Assembly (NCBI RefSeq): GCF_011044995.1
Contig: NZ_JAAKZW010000064.1
Location: forward strand, 1-34,980
Origin: Streptomyces mesophilus
Lineage (GTDB): Bacteria > Actinomycetota > Actinomycetes > Streptomycetales > Streptomycetaceae
Direction: 5' to 3'
DNA: 34,980 bases
Position 1 is the first letter of the stretch. Each line of letters opens with the position of its first letter. Under the pieces are notes generated by a model. The model was given only the letters and a program-made list of their open reading frames with translations. It was not told where the DNA came from and made no database searches. This document shows, piece after piece, positions 8,066 through 15,761 of this stretch. Position numbers and translations under genes: made by a program.

Positions 8066-9007
8066 CTATACCGCGAGCAGTTCCTTCGCGCGCTGGACGT
8101 CGGCCGCGATCGCCTGGATCAGTTGCTCGAGCGAGTCGAACTTCGCCATGCCCCGTACGTACGCGACGAAGTCGACGGCCACGTGCAGGCCGTACAGGTC
8201 GAGTCCGACGCGGTCGATCGCGTACGCCTCGACGGTGCGCTCCTTGCCGTCGAACTGCGGGTTGGTGCCCACGGAGATCGCGGCCGGCATGGCCTCGCCC
8301 TCGACGTGCAGATAGCCGGCGTAGACGCCGTCGGCGGGGATCGCGGTGTGCGGCAGGGTCTCGACGTTGGCCGTGGGGAAGCCCAGTTCGCGGCCGCGCT
8401 GGGCGCCGCGGACGACGACGCCCTCGACGCGGTGCGGGCGGCCGAGGATCTCGGCGGCGCCCTCGACGTCGCCCTCGGCGACGAGGCGGCGGGTCAGGGT
8501 GGAGGAGAACGGGTCGCCGCCGCCCGCCTCGCCGCGTACGAACAGGTCGATGACCTCGACGTCGTAGTCGTACGTACGGCCCTGCTCAGCGAGGAACTCG
8601 ACGTTGCCGGCGGCCTTGTGGCCGAAGCGGAAGTTGGGGCCCTCGACGACGACGCGGGCGTGCAGTTTGTCGACGAGCACCTTGGCGACGAAGTCGGCCG
8701 GGGAGAGCTTCGAGAACTCCGCGGTGAACGGGAGGATCAGCACGGCGTCGACGCCGAGGTCGGCCATCAGCTCGGCGCGGCGGTGGTGCGGGGAGAGCAG
8801 CGGGGGGTGGCTGCCGGGGCGGACTACCTCGCTGGGGTGCGGGTCGAAGGTGACGACGACGCTCGGGATGCCCAGCTCGCGGGCGCGCTCGACGGCGCGG
8901 CCGATGATCAGCTGGTGACCGCGGTGTACGCCGTCGTAGGAGCCGATGGTGACGACGCTGCGCCCCCAGTCCTGGGGGATGTCCTCCAAGCCACGCCAGC
9001 GCTGCAC
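8066..9007 (-). CDS. ribF: Bifunctional riboflavin kinase / FAD synthetase
   Basis: 313-aa cytoplasmic enzyme that phosphorylates riboflavin to FMN and adenylylates FMN to FAD. The N-terminal FAD synthetase (nucleotidyltransferase) domain has TIGSYDGVHRGHQ (about residues 20-32, the GxxDGxHxGH active-site motif) and FDPHPSEV. The C-terminal riboflavin kinase domain has GAQRGRELGFPTANVE, the flavin/ATP-binding motif, and GVYAGYLHVEG. The start is GTG (complement of 9005-9007), with GAGGAG (complement of 9016-9021) 8 nt upstream. Length is normal for bacterial RibF. Upstream is a long gene-free, repeat-rich region; downstream it converges on the peptide ABC operon across a shared terminator. 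No FMN riboswitch is recognisable. Confidence 0.97.
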   Translation of the reverse strand: MQRWRGLEDIPQDWGRSVVTIGSYDGVHRGHQLIIGRAVERARELGIPSVVVTFDPHPSEVVRPGSHPPLLSPHHRRAELMADLGVDAVLILPFTAEFSKLSPADFVAKVLVDKLHARVVVEGPNFRFGHKAAGNVEFLAEQGRTYDYDVEVIDLFVRGEAGGGDPFSSTLTRRLVAEGDVEGAAEILGRPHRVEGVVVRGAQRGRELGFPTANVETLPHTAIPADGVYAGYLHVEGEAMPAAISVGTNPQFDGKERTVEAYAIDRVGLDLYGLHVAVDFVAYVRGMAKFDSLEQLIQAIAADVQRAKELLAV

Positions 9008-9203
9008 GGTGTTTGCTCCTCGCCGAACCTGTGTGTGTCGTTCTGTTTGCGCAGGACTAAGAGTGCCATGCCTTTTCCGGGGACCCCGCCCCCGGGGCCC
9101 CGCTCAGGGCTGCGTCCCGGGCCCCGGCTGTCCGCGGGTGCTGCTTCTCGGGTGTTCCACGTCGTGCGGCTCGCGCGCGTGCGGTGCGTTCCTTGGGGGC
9201 TGC

Positions 9204-9318
9204 TTCGTGTGCGGCTTTCCGTCGGTGCGTTCTGCGCGTGCGGTGTCGTCGTGGGTGCGGTTTCGTGTGCGACTTTCCGCCGGTTCGTTTGCGCGTGCGG
9301 TTTCGTCGTGGGTCGGGG
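9204..9318. repeat. Two imperfect 58-bp tandem repeats
   Basis: A unit starting TTCGTGTGCGGCTTTCCG at 9204 recurs at 9262 with about six substitutions and one 1-bp deletion. A further, degenerate copy may precede it near 9160-9203. The period is not a multiple of three across the indel, which argues against a coding repeat. Function unknown. Confidence 0.7.
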
Positions 9319-9320
9319 CC

Positions 9321-9415
9321 GGGGTGGGGTGCTTGCTCATTCGGGCAATGGCACCGTTCCCGCGAAGGGTCACCGCCTACGTCGGGAGTGCCCGAATGAC
9401 AATGCACCCCACCCC
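9321..9415 (+). repeat. Long-stem hairpin element, copy 1
   Basis: Arms 9321-9346 and 9390-9415 pair at 23 of 26 positions. Between them is a core whose first part, with the last five bases of the left arm (9342-9369, beginning CGGGCAATGGCACCG), is identical over 28 bp to the inverted copy 2. A small inner hairpin (CCC-GCGAA-GGG, 9359-9369) is possible. The family is not one I recognise. Confidence 0.8.
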
Positions 9416-9576
9416 GTCCCCTTCCGCCCTCGGGCGACTGACGACCGGTGGGGGCAAGCGTCACACCCGGCGCCGGCCGCTCCCGTTCCCCTCATGCCAT
9501 TACGCGGCCCGCGTACCCCACGAGGCGGCGTACCCCCACCGGCCGGTAGCCGCTCGACGGCGGAAGGGGACGGGGA

Positions 9577-9659
9577 GGGGTGCCTGTCATACGGGCGCCC
9601 CCGTCGGCCACGGCGTCCCTTCGCGGGAACGGTGCCATTGCCCGTATGACAGGTACCCC
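9577..9659 (-). repeat. Long-stem hairpin element, copy 2 (inverted relative to copy 1)
   Basis: Arms 9577-9596 and 9640-9659 pair at 19 of 20 positions. The 28-bp core at 9617-9644 is the exact reverse complement of 9342-9369. The terminal stem differs from copy 1 by a compensatory change: TCATTCGGGC/GCCCGAATGA in copy 1, TCATACGGGC/GCCCGTATGA here. Homology continues toward the centre of the pair: 9412-9428 matches the complement of 9559-9575, and 9445-9454 the complement of 9533-9542. Confidence 0.8.
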
Positions 9660-9735
9660 GGACCGGCACCGACCCCCACACGAGCCGCAGGCGGCAGTGC
9701 GGGGGCTCGGCCCCACCAGGTACGCGAACGCACGG

Positions 9736-10725
9736 CTACCAGGCGAACGCCTCCGGGGACGGGCCCGGGCCCGGGAAGATCTCGTCCAGGGAGGACAGGA
9801 CCTCGGATGACAGTTCCAACTCCAGGGCGCGCAGTGCCGATGCGAGCTGGTCCGCCGTGCGCGGGCCCACGATCGGGCCGGTCACGCCGGGGCGGGTGAG
9901 GAGCCAGGCGAGGGCCACTTCGCCGGGGGCCAGGCCGTGCTTGTCCAGGAGGTCCTCGTACGACTGGATCTGGCCGCGGATCGTGGAGTCGGCGAGCGCC
10001 TCCGCCGAGCGGCCGGAAGCGCGGCGGCCCGACGTGGCCTCCTTCTTGAGGACGCCGCCGAGCAGTCCGCCGTGCAGCGGCGACCAGGGGATGACCCCGA
10101 GGCCGTACTCCTGCGCGGCCGGGATGACCTCCATCTCCGCGCGGCGCTCGGCCAGGTTGTACAGGCACTGCTCGCTGACCAGACCGAGCCGGCCGCGCCG
10201 GGCGGCGGCCTCGTTGGCCTGGGCGATCTTCCAGCCGGGGAAGTTGGACGACCCGGCGTACAGGATCTTGCCCTGCTGGATCAGGACCTCGATGGCCTGC
10301 CAGATCTCGTCGACCGGCGTGGAGCGGTCGACGTGGTGGAACTGGTAGATGTCGATGTAGTCCGTCTGCAGCCGCTTCAGCGACGCGTCCACCGCACGGC
10401 GGATGTTGAGCGCCGAGAGCTTGTGGTGGTTGGGCCAGGTGTCGCCGTCGCCGGCCATGTTGCCGTACACCTTCGTGGCCAGGACGGTCTGGTCGCGCCG
10501 GCCGCCGCCCTGGGCGAACCAGGTGCCGATGATCTGCTCCGTGCGGCCCTTGTTCTCGCCCCAGCCGTAGACATTGGCGGTGTCGAAATAGTTGATGCCC
10601 GCGGCGAGCGCGGCGTCCATGATCGCGTGGCTGTCGGATTCGTCCGTCTGCGGACCGAAGTTCATCGTGCCGAGGACGAGGCGGCTGACTTCGAGTCCTG
10701 TGCGTCCGAGCTGCGTGTACTCCAT
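9736..10725 (-). CDS. Aldo/keto reductase
   Basis: 329-aa NADPH-dependent oxidoreductase of the aldo/keto reductase superfamily (TIM barrel), closest in look to the YajO/YhdN-type general AKRs. The N-terminus MEYTQLGRTGLEVSRLVLGT is canonical. The catalytic tetrad is present: Asp48 and Tyr53 in FDTANVYGWGEN, Lys85 in LATKVYG, His130 in YQFHHVD. SSNFPGWKIAQAN and the C-terminal VGPRTADQLASAL (NADPH phosphate-binding region) are also typical. Start is ATG (complement of 10723-10725), without a strong Shine-Dalgarno. It follows nudK by 29 bp on the same strand, so the two are probably cotranscribed. Substrate unknown. Confidence 0.94.
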   Translation of the reverse strand: MEYTQLGRTGLEVSRLVLGTMNFGPQTDESDSHAIMDAALAAGINYFDTANVYGWGENKGRTEQIIGTWFAQGGGRRDQTVLATKVYGNMAGDGDTWPNHHKLSALNIRRAVDASLKRLQTDYIDIYQFHHVDRSTPVDEIWQAIEVLIQQGKILYAGSSNFPGWKIAQANEAAARRGRLGLVSEQCLYNLAERRAEMEVIPAAQEYGLGVIPWSPLHGGLLGGVLKKEATSGRRASGRSAEALADSTIRGQIQSYEDLLDKHGLAPGEVALAWLLTRPGVTGPIVGPRTADQLASALRALELELSSEVLSSLDEIFPGPGPSPEAFAW

Positions 10726-10754
10726 GGGGATTCAGCCAACGCCTTCGAGTCCGC

Positions 10755-11525
10755 TCAAGGCAAGAGTGCGTTCGGCCGCGGTGCGAACGGGCCGTCCAGG
10801 GCCGCCCATTGGAGCAGCATGATCGTCTTGCCGTCCGCGATCCGGCCGTCGCGGATCATGGCGAGAGCGGTGGTGAAGGGGAGTTCGAGGACCTCGATGT
10901 CCTCGCCGTCCTCCTCCAGGCCGCCGCCGGAGCCGGTGCGGTCGGCCGGTGTGTAGGGCGCGGCGAAGAAGTGCAGGCGCTCGGTGACGGAGCCCGGGCT
11001 CATGTACGCGTCGAAGACGGGGGTGAGCGGGCCGAGCTCGACGCCCAGTTCCTCGGCGCTCTCGCGGCGGATCGCGGTCGGCGGATCGTCCGCGTCGAGC
11101 AGCCCGGCGGCCGCCTCGACGAGCATGCCGTCGGGGTGGTCGTTGACGTAGGCCGGGTAGCGGAACTGGCGGGTCAGGAGCACGCGGCCGCGTGCCGTGT
11201 CGTACGGCAGCACGACGGCGCCGTTGCCCCGGTCGTAGGTCTCGCGCGCCTGGGTCTCCCAGCGCCCGTCGCGGCGGCGGTAGTCGAAGGTCGTACGGCG
11301 CAGGACGTGCCAGCCCTGCGAGGTGAGCTCGACCTCGCGGACCACGACATCGGGGTTACGGTCCAGAGCGCGCCCCGCACGGTCGAGGCCGGTGCGGCCG
11401 CGGTGGTCGGGGGTGTCGAGGCCCGGGGTGCCTTGGGGGGTGTCGAGGCCCGGGGTGCCTTCGGGGGTGTCGGTGCCCGGAGTGCCGGAGACGGGTGGGG
11501 GTGCGGTGGTGTGCGCGGAGTCCAT
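10755..11525 (-). CDS. nudK: Nudix hydrolase, GDP-mannose pyrophosphatase (NudK) type
   Basis: 256-aa protein. From about residue 70 it follows E. coli NudK motif for motif: TYDRGNGAVVLPYD, LLTRQFRYPAYV, the Nudix helix region GLLDADDPPTAIRRESAEEL, YMSPGSVTERLHFFAAPY, and IEVLELPFTTALAMIRDGRI. In NudK these give Mg-dependent cleavage of GDP-mannose to GMP and mannose-1-phosphate. The first ~70 residues are an extra Pro/Thr/Gly-rich extension with three 9-residue repeats; such extensions are absent from NudK. ATG (complement of 11523-11525) has no visible Shine-Dalgarno, so leaderless translation or a later GTG start is possible. It is divergent from a DeoR gene 48 bp away, which could regulate it, and upstream of an aldo/keto reductase. 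Confidence 0.85.
   Translation of the reverse strand: MDSAHTTAPPPVSGTPGTDTPEGTPGLDTPQGTPGLDTPDHRGRTGLDRAGRALDRNPDVVVREVELTSQGWHVLRRTTFDYRRRDGRWETQARETYDRGNGAVVLPYDTARGRVLLTRQFRYPAYVNDHPDGMLVEAAAGLLDADDPPTAIRRESAEELGVELGPLTPVFDAYMSPGSVTERLHFFAAPYTPADRTGSGGGLEEDGEDIEVLELPFTTALAMIRDGRIADGKTIMLLQWAALDGPFAPRPNALLP
11412..11492 (-). repeat. Three 27-bp in-frame tandem repeats in the nudK extension
   Basis: Units 11412-11438, 11439-11465 and 11466-11492 encode GTPGLDTPQ, GTPGLDTPE-like and GTPGTDTPE-like nonapeptides. Two units are nearly identical in DNA and the third has diverged, which suggests recent expansion in a disordered N-terminal tail. Confidence 0.8.
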
Positions 11526-11573
11526 GGACGCTAAGGTACATGCAGAACCGTGCAAGAACAGGAGAGAGTGCGC

Positions 11574-12332
11574 ATGCTGGCTGCTGAACGGCGGGACCAT
11601 CTGATCGGGCTGCTCGCCCGTGAGGGCAAGATCGTCGCCAAGGAGGTCGCCGCCGACCTGGGCCTCTCCGAGGACAGCGTCCGGCGCGACCTGCGCGATC
11701 TCGCCGCGGAAGGGCTGTGCCAGCGGGTCTACGGCGGCGCGCTGCCGGTGTCGCCGGCCGTCGTCGACTACGGCGCCCGCCAGGCCGTGGCCCCGGACGG
11801 CAAGCGGAAGGTCGCCTCGGCGGCCGTCGGACTCGTACCGCCGGGCGGCTCCGTGATCCTCGACGGCGGCACGACCGCGCTCGCGGTCGCCCGCGCGCTG
11901 CCGAAGGATCTCGCCTGCACGGTGATCACCCACAGCCCGACCATCGTCGCGGCCCTGCTCGACCATCCGCGGGCGGAGCTCTTCCTGCTCGGCGGCCGGA
12001 TCTTCAAGCACTCGGCGGTGGCCTGCGGTGCGGCCGCGGTGGAGGCGGCGCAGAACGTGTCCGCCGATCTGTGTCTGCTCGGGGTCACCGGCGTCCACCC
12101 CGAGGCGGGTCTGACCACCGGGGACGCGGAGGAGGCGGCGATGAAGCGGGCCCTGTCGGCGCGGGCCGCGGACACCTACGTCCTCGCCTCCTCCGAGAAG
12201 CTGGGCACCGCCTCGCAGTTCCGCGTGCTCCCCTGGGGGGAGGTCAGCGGTCTGATCACCGACGCGGGCCGCGAGGACGCGGTGGCCGGGGAACTCGTCG
12301 GTCTTGGGGTGGAGGTCCTGTTCGCCGGCTGA
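11574..12332 (+). CDS. DeoR family transcriptional regulator
   Basis: 252-aa sugar-metabolism-type repressor. ATG 11574 is preceded by AGGAGAG (11560-11566, 7-nt spacing) and gives MLAAERRDHLIGLLAREGKI, the canonical DeoR beginning; an in-frame GTG at 11550 would place the Shine-Dalgarno inside the gene. The winged HTH (VAKEVAADLGLSEDSVRRDL) is at residues 20-45. The C-terminal DeoRC effector domain has VILDGGTTALAVARALP, the phosphosugar-binding Gly/Thr loop, and LLGVTGVHPEAGLTT, followed by a conserved ASSEKLG segment. It is divergent from nudK and the aldo/keto reductase gene. The ligand is probably a sugar phosphate (family knowledge). Confidence 0.93.
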   Translation: MLAAERRDHLIGLLAREGKIVAKEVAADLGLSEDSVRRDLRDLAAEGLCQRVYGGALPVSPAVVDYGARQAVAPDGKRKVASAAVGLVPPGGSVILDGGTTALAVARALPKDLACTVITHSPTIVAALLDHPRAELFLLGGRIFKHSAVACGAAAVEAAQNVSADLCLLGVTGVHPEAGLTTGDAEEAAMKRALSARAADTYVLASSEKLGTASQFRVLPWGEVSGLITDAGREDAVAGELVGLGVEVLFAG

Positions 12333-12366
12333 AGGGCTGTCCTGGCGTCCGGCCGAACAGGCGGGG

Positions 12367-13524
12367 TCAGCGAGGCAGTTCGACCCGGATCGTCAGACCG
12401 CCCGCCGGGTTCGCCGTGGCGTGCAGTGTTCCGTGGTGGGCCGCCGTGACCGAGCGGACGATGGCGAGGCCAAGGCCGTGGCCCTTGCGCGCGCTCGCCA
12501 CGCGCTCCTCGGCCCGGTAGAACGGCTCGAAGAGCCGGGCGAGTTGGGTCTCGGTGACGTGGGGCCCGGTGTTGGAGACCTCGAGAACCGCGACGTCCGT
12601 GTGATCGGTGAGGGTCGTGCGCGTCAGCCGTACCCGCACCGAGCCGCCCGGTTCGTTGTGGGTCAGCGCGTTGTCGAGCAGGTTGAGGGCCAACTGCCGC
12701 AGCAGGACGGCGTTCCCGGGGACCGTGCGTCCCGGCTCGATCGCGGTGGAGACCTCGATCCCGTACGAGGACGCCTGAGCGGCCCGTTCCGCGACCGCAG
12801 CCCCGAGCAGGGCCGAGAGGTCCACCGGCTCCGGGTCGAAGGCCGCGCTCTCGGCGCTCGCGAGGTCGAGCAGGGCGTGCACGATCCGGATGCCGCGTTC
12901 GTTGGTCTCCCGGAGCATCGGCAGCAGTTCGGCCAGTTCCTCGCGGGAGGGGTGCTCGCCCGTGACCTGGAGGGCCGCGCGGGTGGTGGCCAGCGGGGTG
13001 AGCAGTTCGTGGGAGGCGTTGGCGGCGAAGCGCTGGTGGGCGGTGAAGGACTTCTCGAGGCGGGCGAGCATCTCGTCGAAGGTGTCGGCGAGTCGGTGCA
13101 GCTCGTCGGGCGGTCCCGTCGCGGCGATCCGCTCGCCGAGGTTGCCGTCCGCGGCTTTGCGGGCCGCTTCGTTGATGGTGCCCAGGGGCGCGAGCAGCCG
13201 CTTGGAGACGAACCAGCCGGCGCCGAGCCCGAGCGCCCCGACGACCAGGACGCCGCCGGCCGACACGGCGAGGACGGTGTTCCAGACATCCTCCTTGGTG
13301 GTGATGTCGGGGTGCTGCCCGCTCGCCGGGAGGCGCCGGCCCGGGGCCACGTCGGTGACCTCCGAGGGGTCGACGAGCACGGTGTCCGAGAACCCGTACG
13401 TCGGAAGGAAGCGCATGCCGACGTAGATGATCGCGACCATCAGCGCGGCACAGGCGGCGAGGGCGCAGGCGAAGCCCAGGAAGAGGCGGGCGTGGATGCT
13501 CAACGTCCGCCTGTGCCCGGTCAT
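12367..13524 (-). CDS. Two-component sensor histidine kinase
   Basis: 385-aa membrane kinase, starting in an ATGA overlap (13521-13524) with the response regulator gene. TM1 is about residues 14-38, a short extracytoplasmic sensor follows (about 39-80), TM2 is about 82-106 and a HAMP linker continues to about 160. The HisKA dimerisation helix has the phosphoacceptor His172 in NASHELLTPLATTRAALQ, with Leu in place of the more usual Arg of HELRTPL. The HATPase_c domain has the N box (LALNLLDNALTHN), VSNTGPHV (G1) and KGHGLGLAIVR (G2). An extended frame reaching back to 13650 lies inside the regulator gene and is rejected. The divergent ABC exporter pair is the likely output. Confidence 0.94.
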   Translation of the reverse strand: MTGHRRTLSIHARLFLGFACALAACAALMVAIIYVGMRFLPTYGFSDTVLVDPSEVTDVAPGRRLPASGQHPDITTKEDVWNTVLAVSAGGVLVVGALGLGAGWFVSKRLLAPLGTINEAARKAADGNLGERIAATGPPDELHRLADTFDEMLARLEKSFTAHQRFAANASHELLTPLATTRAALQVTGEHPSREELAELLPMLRETNERGIRIVHALLDLASAESAAFDPEPVDLSALLGAAVAERAAQASSYGIEVSTAIEPGRTVPGNAVLLRQLALNLLDNALTHNEPGGSVRVRLTRTTLTDHTDVAVLEVSNTGPHVTETQLARLFEPFYRAEERVASARKGHGLGLAIVRSVTAAHHGTLHATANPAGGLTIRVELPR

Positions 13525-14183
13525 TTCGTCCCCAGGTAGTAGCCCGCGCTGATCGCCGTGTGGACGAGCTGCGGTTCGCCCAGCTTTTTCCGCAGGGTGT
13601 GGACGACGAGGCGTACCGCATTCGTGAAGGGGTCGGTATGCGCGTCCCACGCCTTGTCGAGCAGATACTCCGCGCTCAGGACGCCTCCGTCGGCGCGCAT
13701 CAGGAGCTCCAGTACGGAGAGTTCCTTCGGCGTCAGCCTCACCTCGGTGCCCGCGCGCGTGACGCGGCGGCGGTGGGTGTCGAATTCCAGATCCGCGAAC
13801 GTGAGGACGGGGGAGTGGACCATCGGGCTGCGGCGGTACAACGCCCGCAGCCGCGCGACCAGTTCGGGAAAGTCGAAGGGCTTCGCGAGGTAGTCGTCGG
13901 CGCCCAGGCCGAGGCCCGCCACCTTGTCGTCGAGCCGGCCCGCGGCCGTGAGCATCAGGATGCGGCAGCCCAGGTCCATCGCGACGATCCGGCGGCAGAC
14001 CTCGTCGCCGTGCACGCCCGGCAGATCGCGGTCCAGGACCACCGCGTCGTAATCGTGGACCGTGACGCTCTCCAGCGCGCTGTCACCGTCGTGCACCACG
14101 TCGACGGCGATGGCCTCGCGCCGCAGGCCCAGCTCCAGGACGCGCGCCATATACGGCTCGTCCTCCACCACCAGCACCCGCAC
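13521..14183 (-). CDS. OmpR/PhoB-type response regulator
   Basis: 220-aa cytoplasmic regulator. The receiver domain has the acidic pair EDE (residues 7-9), phosphoacceptor Asp51 in AVVLDRDLPG, a Thr in MLTAAGR and the Lys in YLAKPFDFPEL. The winged-helix output domain (about 125-220) includes VRLTPKELSVLELLM and NAVRLVVHTLRKKLG, the DNA-recognition helix region. Start is GTG (complement of 14181-14183), with GGGAAGG (complement of 14191-14197) 7 nt upstream. Its stop overlaps the kinase start. Repeats just upstream (14209-14241) may be its own binding site, shared with the divergent ABC genes. Confidence 0.95.
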   Translation of the reverse strand: MRVLVVEDEPYMARVLELGLRREAIAVDVVHDGDSALESVTVHDYDAVVLDRDLPGVHGDEVCRRIVAMDLGCRILMLTAAGRLDDKVAGLGLGADDYLAKPFDFPELVARLRALYRRSPMVHSPVLTFADLEFDTHRRRVTRAGTEVRLTPKELSVLELLMRADGGVLSAEYLLDKAWDAHTDPFTNAVRLVVHTLRKKLGEPQLVHTAISAGYYLGTK

Positions 14184-14208
14184 GCCGTGCCCTTCCCGCT
14201 GAATTCCC

Positions 14209-14241
14209 TTGCCTGATCAGTTGCCTGATACGTCCTATCAG
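14209..14241. promoter_or_regulatory. Candidate response-regulator binding site in the divergent promoter
   Basis: TTGCCTGAT occurs twice in direct orientation, at 14209-14217 and 14221-14229 (12-bp period). The second copy runs into an inverted repeat CTGATA-N5-TATCAG (14225-14241). OmpR-type regulators usually bind direct repeats spaced about one helical turn, and the site sits between the regulator gene and the ABC permease gene. The binding protein is inferred. Confidence 0.5.
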
Positions 14242-14320
14242 ACCCGGTATTCGACCCGTGTATGAGGAAGCCCGGCCGCACAAACGCGGTTCAAAAGGCC
14301 CGCTTCCTAGCGTGGTGGTC

Positions 14321-15760
14321 ATGAATTTGTTCAAACGGGCCTGGTGGCGGCTGACTGCCCATCTGGGCAAGACGGTGATGCTGGTCGGGCTCTTCTTCGT
14401 CATATGCACCCTGGTGCTGTCCGGATTTCTGATCCAGTCGGCCGCCGCACGTGCCGCGGAATCCGCGAAGAACAGCGTGGGCGCCGTGGCCACCATGCAG
14501 CTGGATCTGAACGCCCTGATCGACTCGGGCAAGATGCAGCAGGGCAGCGGCGGTACGCCCGGCATGATCGGCGCCGAGGGTGACCTGCACCGCAGCCTCG
14601 TGGACAAGATCTGCACGTCCTCGGTCGTCGCGTCCTGCAACTACATGAAGGACGGCGTCGCGGCCCCCACGGATCAGGTGAAGCTGCACCAGCCGGTCCC
14701 GGCGCCCGCGGGTCAGGACAGCGGCGGAGTGGATTTCTTCAAGGCGGACGGAATCCGTGATCTGGACGCGGTCAAGGATTTCCGCAACGGCGACTCGAAA
14801 ATCGTCGCCGGTTCCGGGATCGAGCCCGACAGCAGGAGCGACATGGTCGTCATCGAGGAACGGGTGGCGAAGGACAACCATCTCGAGGTCGGCGACAAGG
14901 TCGAGCTCAATGCCAACATCCAGAATCCCGACGGCAGGCTGAGCACCAAGGAGACGGACTTCGTCATCGGCGGCATCTACCGGAACAACACCGCCGACAC
15001 CGGCACGTACGTCCCGCCGATGATGGCGCCGTCGAACCAGATCTACGTCACCCCGGACGGTGCGACGCGGCTCGACGGCAAGAAGGTCGGCGCCGACGGA
15101 GGCGTGATCAAGGAGGCCACCTTCACGCTGCGCGACCCGGGCGACCTGGGCAGGCTGAAGCAGGACGCCGAGGCGGCCGGCGCCGACCTCAGGATCTTTC
15201 CGCTGACCGTCAACGACAAGCAGTACAAGACCCTGGTCGGCCCGATCAACAAGACGGCCGACTTCGCCTCCGTCACGGTCTGGCTGGTCGCGGTCGCGGG
15301 CACCGTCATCCTCGCCCTGATCATCGCGTCCAACCTGCGCGAACGCCGCAAGGAGATGGGCGTGCTGCTCTCGCTCGGCGAGAAGAAGCCCAAGCTGCTC
15401 GGCCAGCACCTGGTCGAGGTGGTGGCCTGCGCGGTCCTCGCGATCGGGTTCGCGGCGGGGGCCAGCCAGTTCCTGTCCCAGGCGATCGGTGACCAGTTGC
15501 TGTCCGGCGAGGTCTCCGCCGCGAACGAACAGGCCGCGAACGAGGCGGGCAAGCCCGATCCCTCCGATCCGACGGGCGGCGCGAACAGGAGCGACGAGCC
15601 GGAGGTCGAGCCGATCGACTCGATGGACATCCGGACGGGCCCGGCCGACATCGCCAAGGTCGGCGCCACCGGACTCGGTATCGCGGCCCTCGCGACCCTC
15701 GTCCCCGGCGCACGCGTCCTGCGTCTCAACCCGCGCGACATCCTCACGAAGGGCGACTGA
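14321..15760 (+). CDS. FtsX/MacB-type ABC transporter permease
   Basis: 479-aa membrane protein with one N-terminal TM (TVMLVGLFFVICTLVLSGFL, about residues 18-40), a large extracytoplasmic MacB_PCD-like domain (about 45-320) and three C-terminal TMs (VTVWLVAVAGTVILALIIAS; VVACAVLAIGFAAGA; VGATGLGIAALATLV). This is the FtsX/MacB/LolC topology used for export or mechanotransmission, not uptake. The cytoplasmic loop NLRERRKEMGVLLSLGEKKP after TM2 is the usual FtsX coupling region. ATG 14321 is chosen because MNLFKRAWWRLTAHLGK is the family's typical start; an ATG at 14258 would add an unconserved peptide over the promoter. It is followed after 1 bp by its ATPase and is divergent from a two-component system, an arrangement known for peptide-antibiotic sensing and detoxification modules. 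Confidence 0.9.
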   Translation: MNLFKRAWWRLTAHLGKTVMLVGLFFVICTLVLSGFLIQSAAARAAESAKNSVGAVATMQLDLNALIDSGKMQQGSGGTPGMIGAEGDLHRSLVDKICTSSVVASCNYMKDGVAAPTDQVKLHQPVPAPAGQDSGGVDFFKADGIRDLDAVKDFRNGDSKIVAGSGIEPDSRSDMVVIEERVAKDNHLEVGDKVELNANIQNPDGRLSTKETDFVIGGIYRNNTADTGTYVPPMMAPSNQIYVTPDGATRLDGKKVGADGGVIKEATFTLRDPGDLGRLKQDAEAAGADLRIFPLTVNDKQYKTLVGPINKTADFASVTVWLVAVAGTVILALIIASNLRERRKEMGVLLSLGEKKPKLLGQHLVEVVACAVLAIGFAAGASQFLSQAIGDQLLSGEVSAANEQAANEAGKPDPSDPTGGANRSDEPEVEPIDSMDIRTGPADIAKVGATGLGIAALATLVPGARVLRLNPRDILTKGD

Positions 15761-15761
15761 C

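Larger units (their letters stand above)
9008..9735. other. 728-bp gene-free region with tandem and inverted repeats
   Basis: No convincing gene lies between ribF and the aldo/keto reductase gene, both on the minus strand. Open frames in this stretch are Arg/Pro-rich, overlap one another and lack supported starts. The stretch contains about two copies of a 58-bp tandem repeat (9204-9318) and two inverted copies of a long-stem element (9321-9415 and 9577-9659) plus flanking homology between them. The ribF promoter should lie in its left part, but no clear -35/-10 pair was identified. Confidence 0.7.

Noticed and set aside
9057..9464. Arg-rich minus-strand frames between ribF and the aldo/keto reductase gene
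   Set aside because: They arise from the 58-bp tandem repeats and hairpin element, overlap in two frames, and lack ribosome sites and conserved motifs.
8066..9735. FMN riboswitch upstream of ribF
   Set aside because: None of the conserved RFN-element segments could be recognised; the structure present is the unrelated inverted hairpin pair.
11550..11573. Earlier GTG start for the DeoR regulator
   Set aside because: The ribosome site AGGAGAG lies between this GTG and ATG 11574, and the family consensus begins at the ATG.
13525..13650. N-terminal extension of the histidine kinase into the response regulator gene
   Set aside because: The ATGA overlap at 13521-13524 gives the canonical kinase start; the extension is out of keeping with the family.
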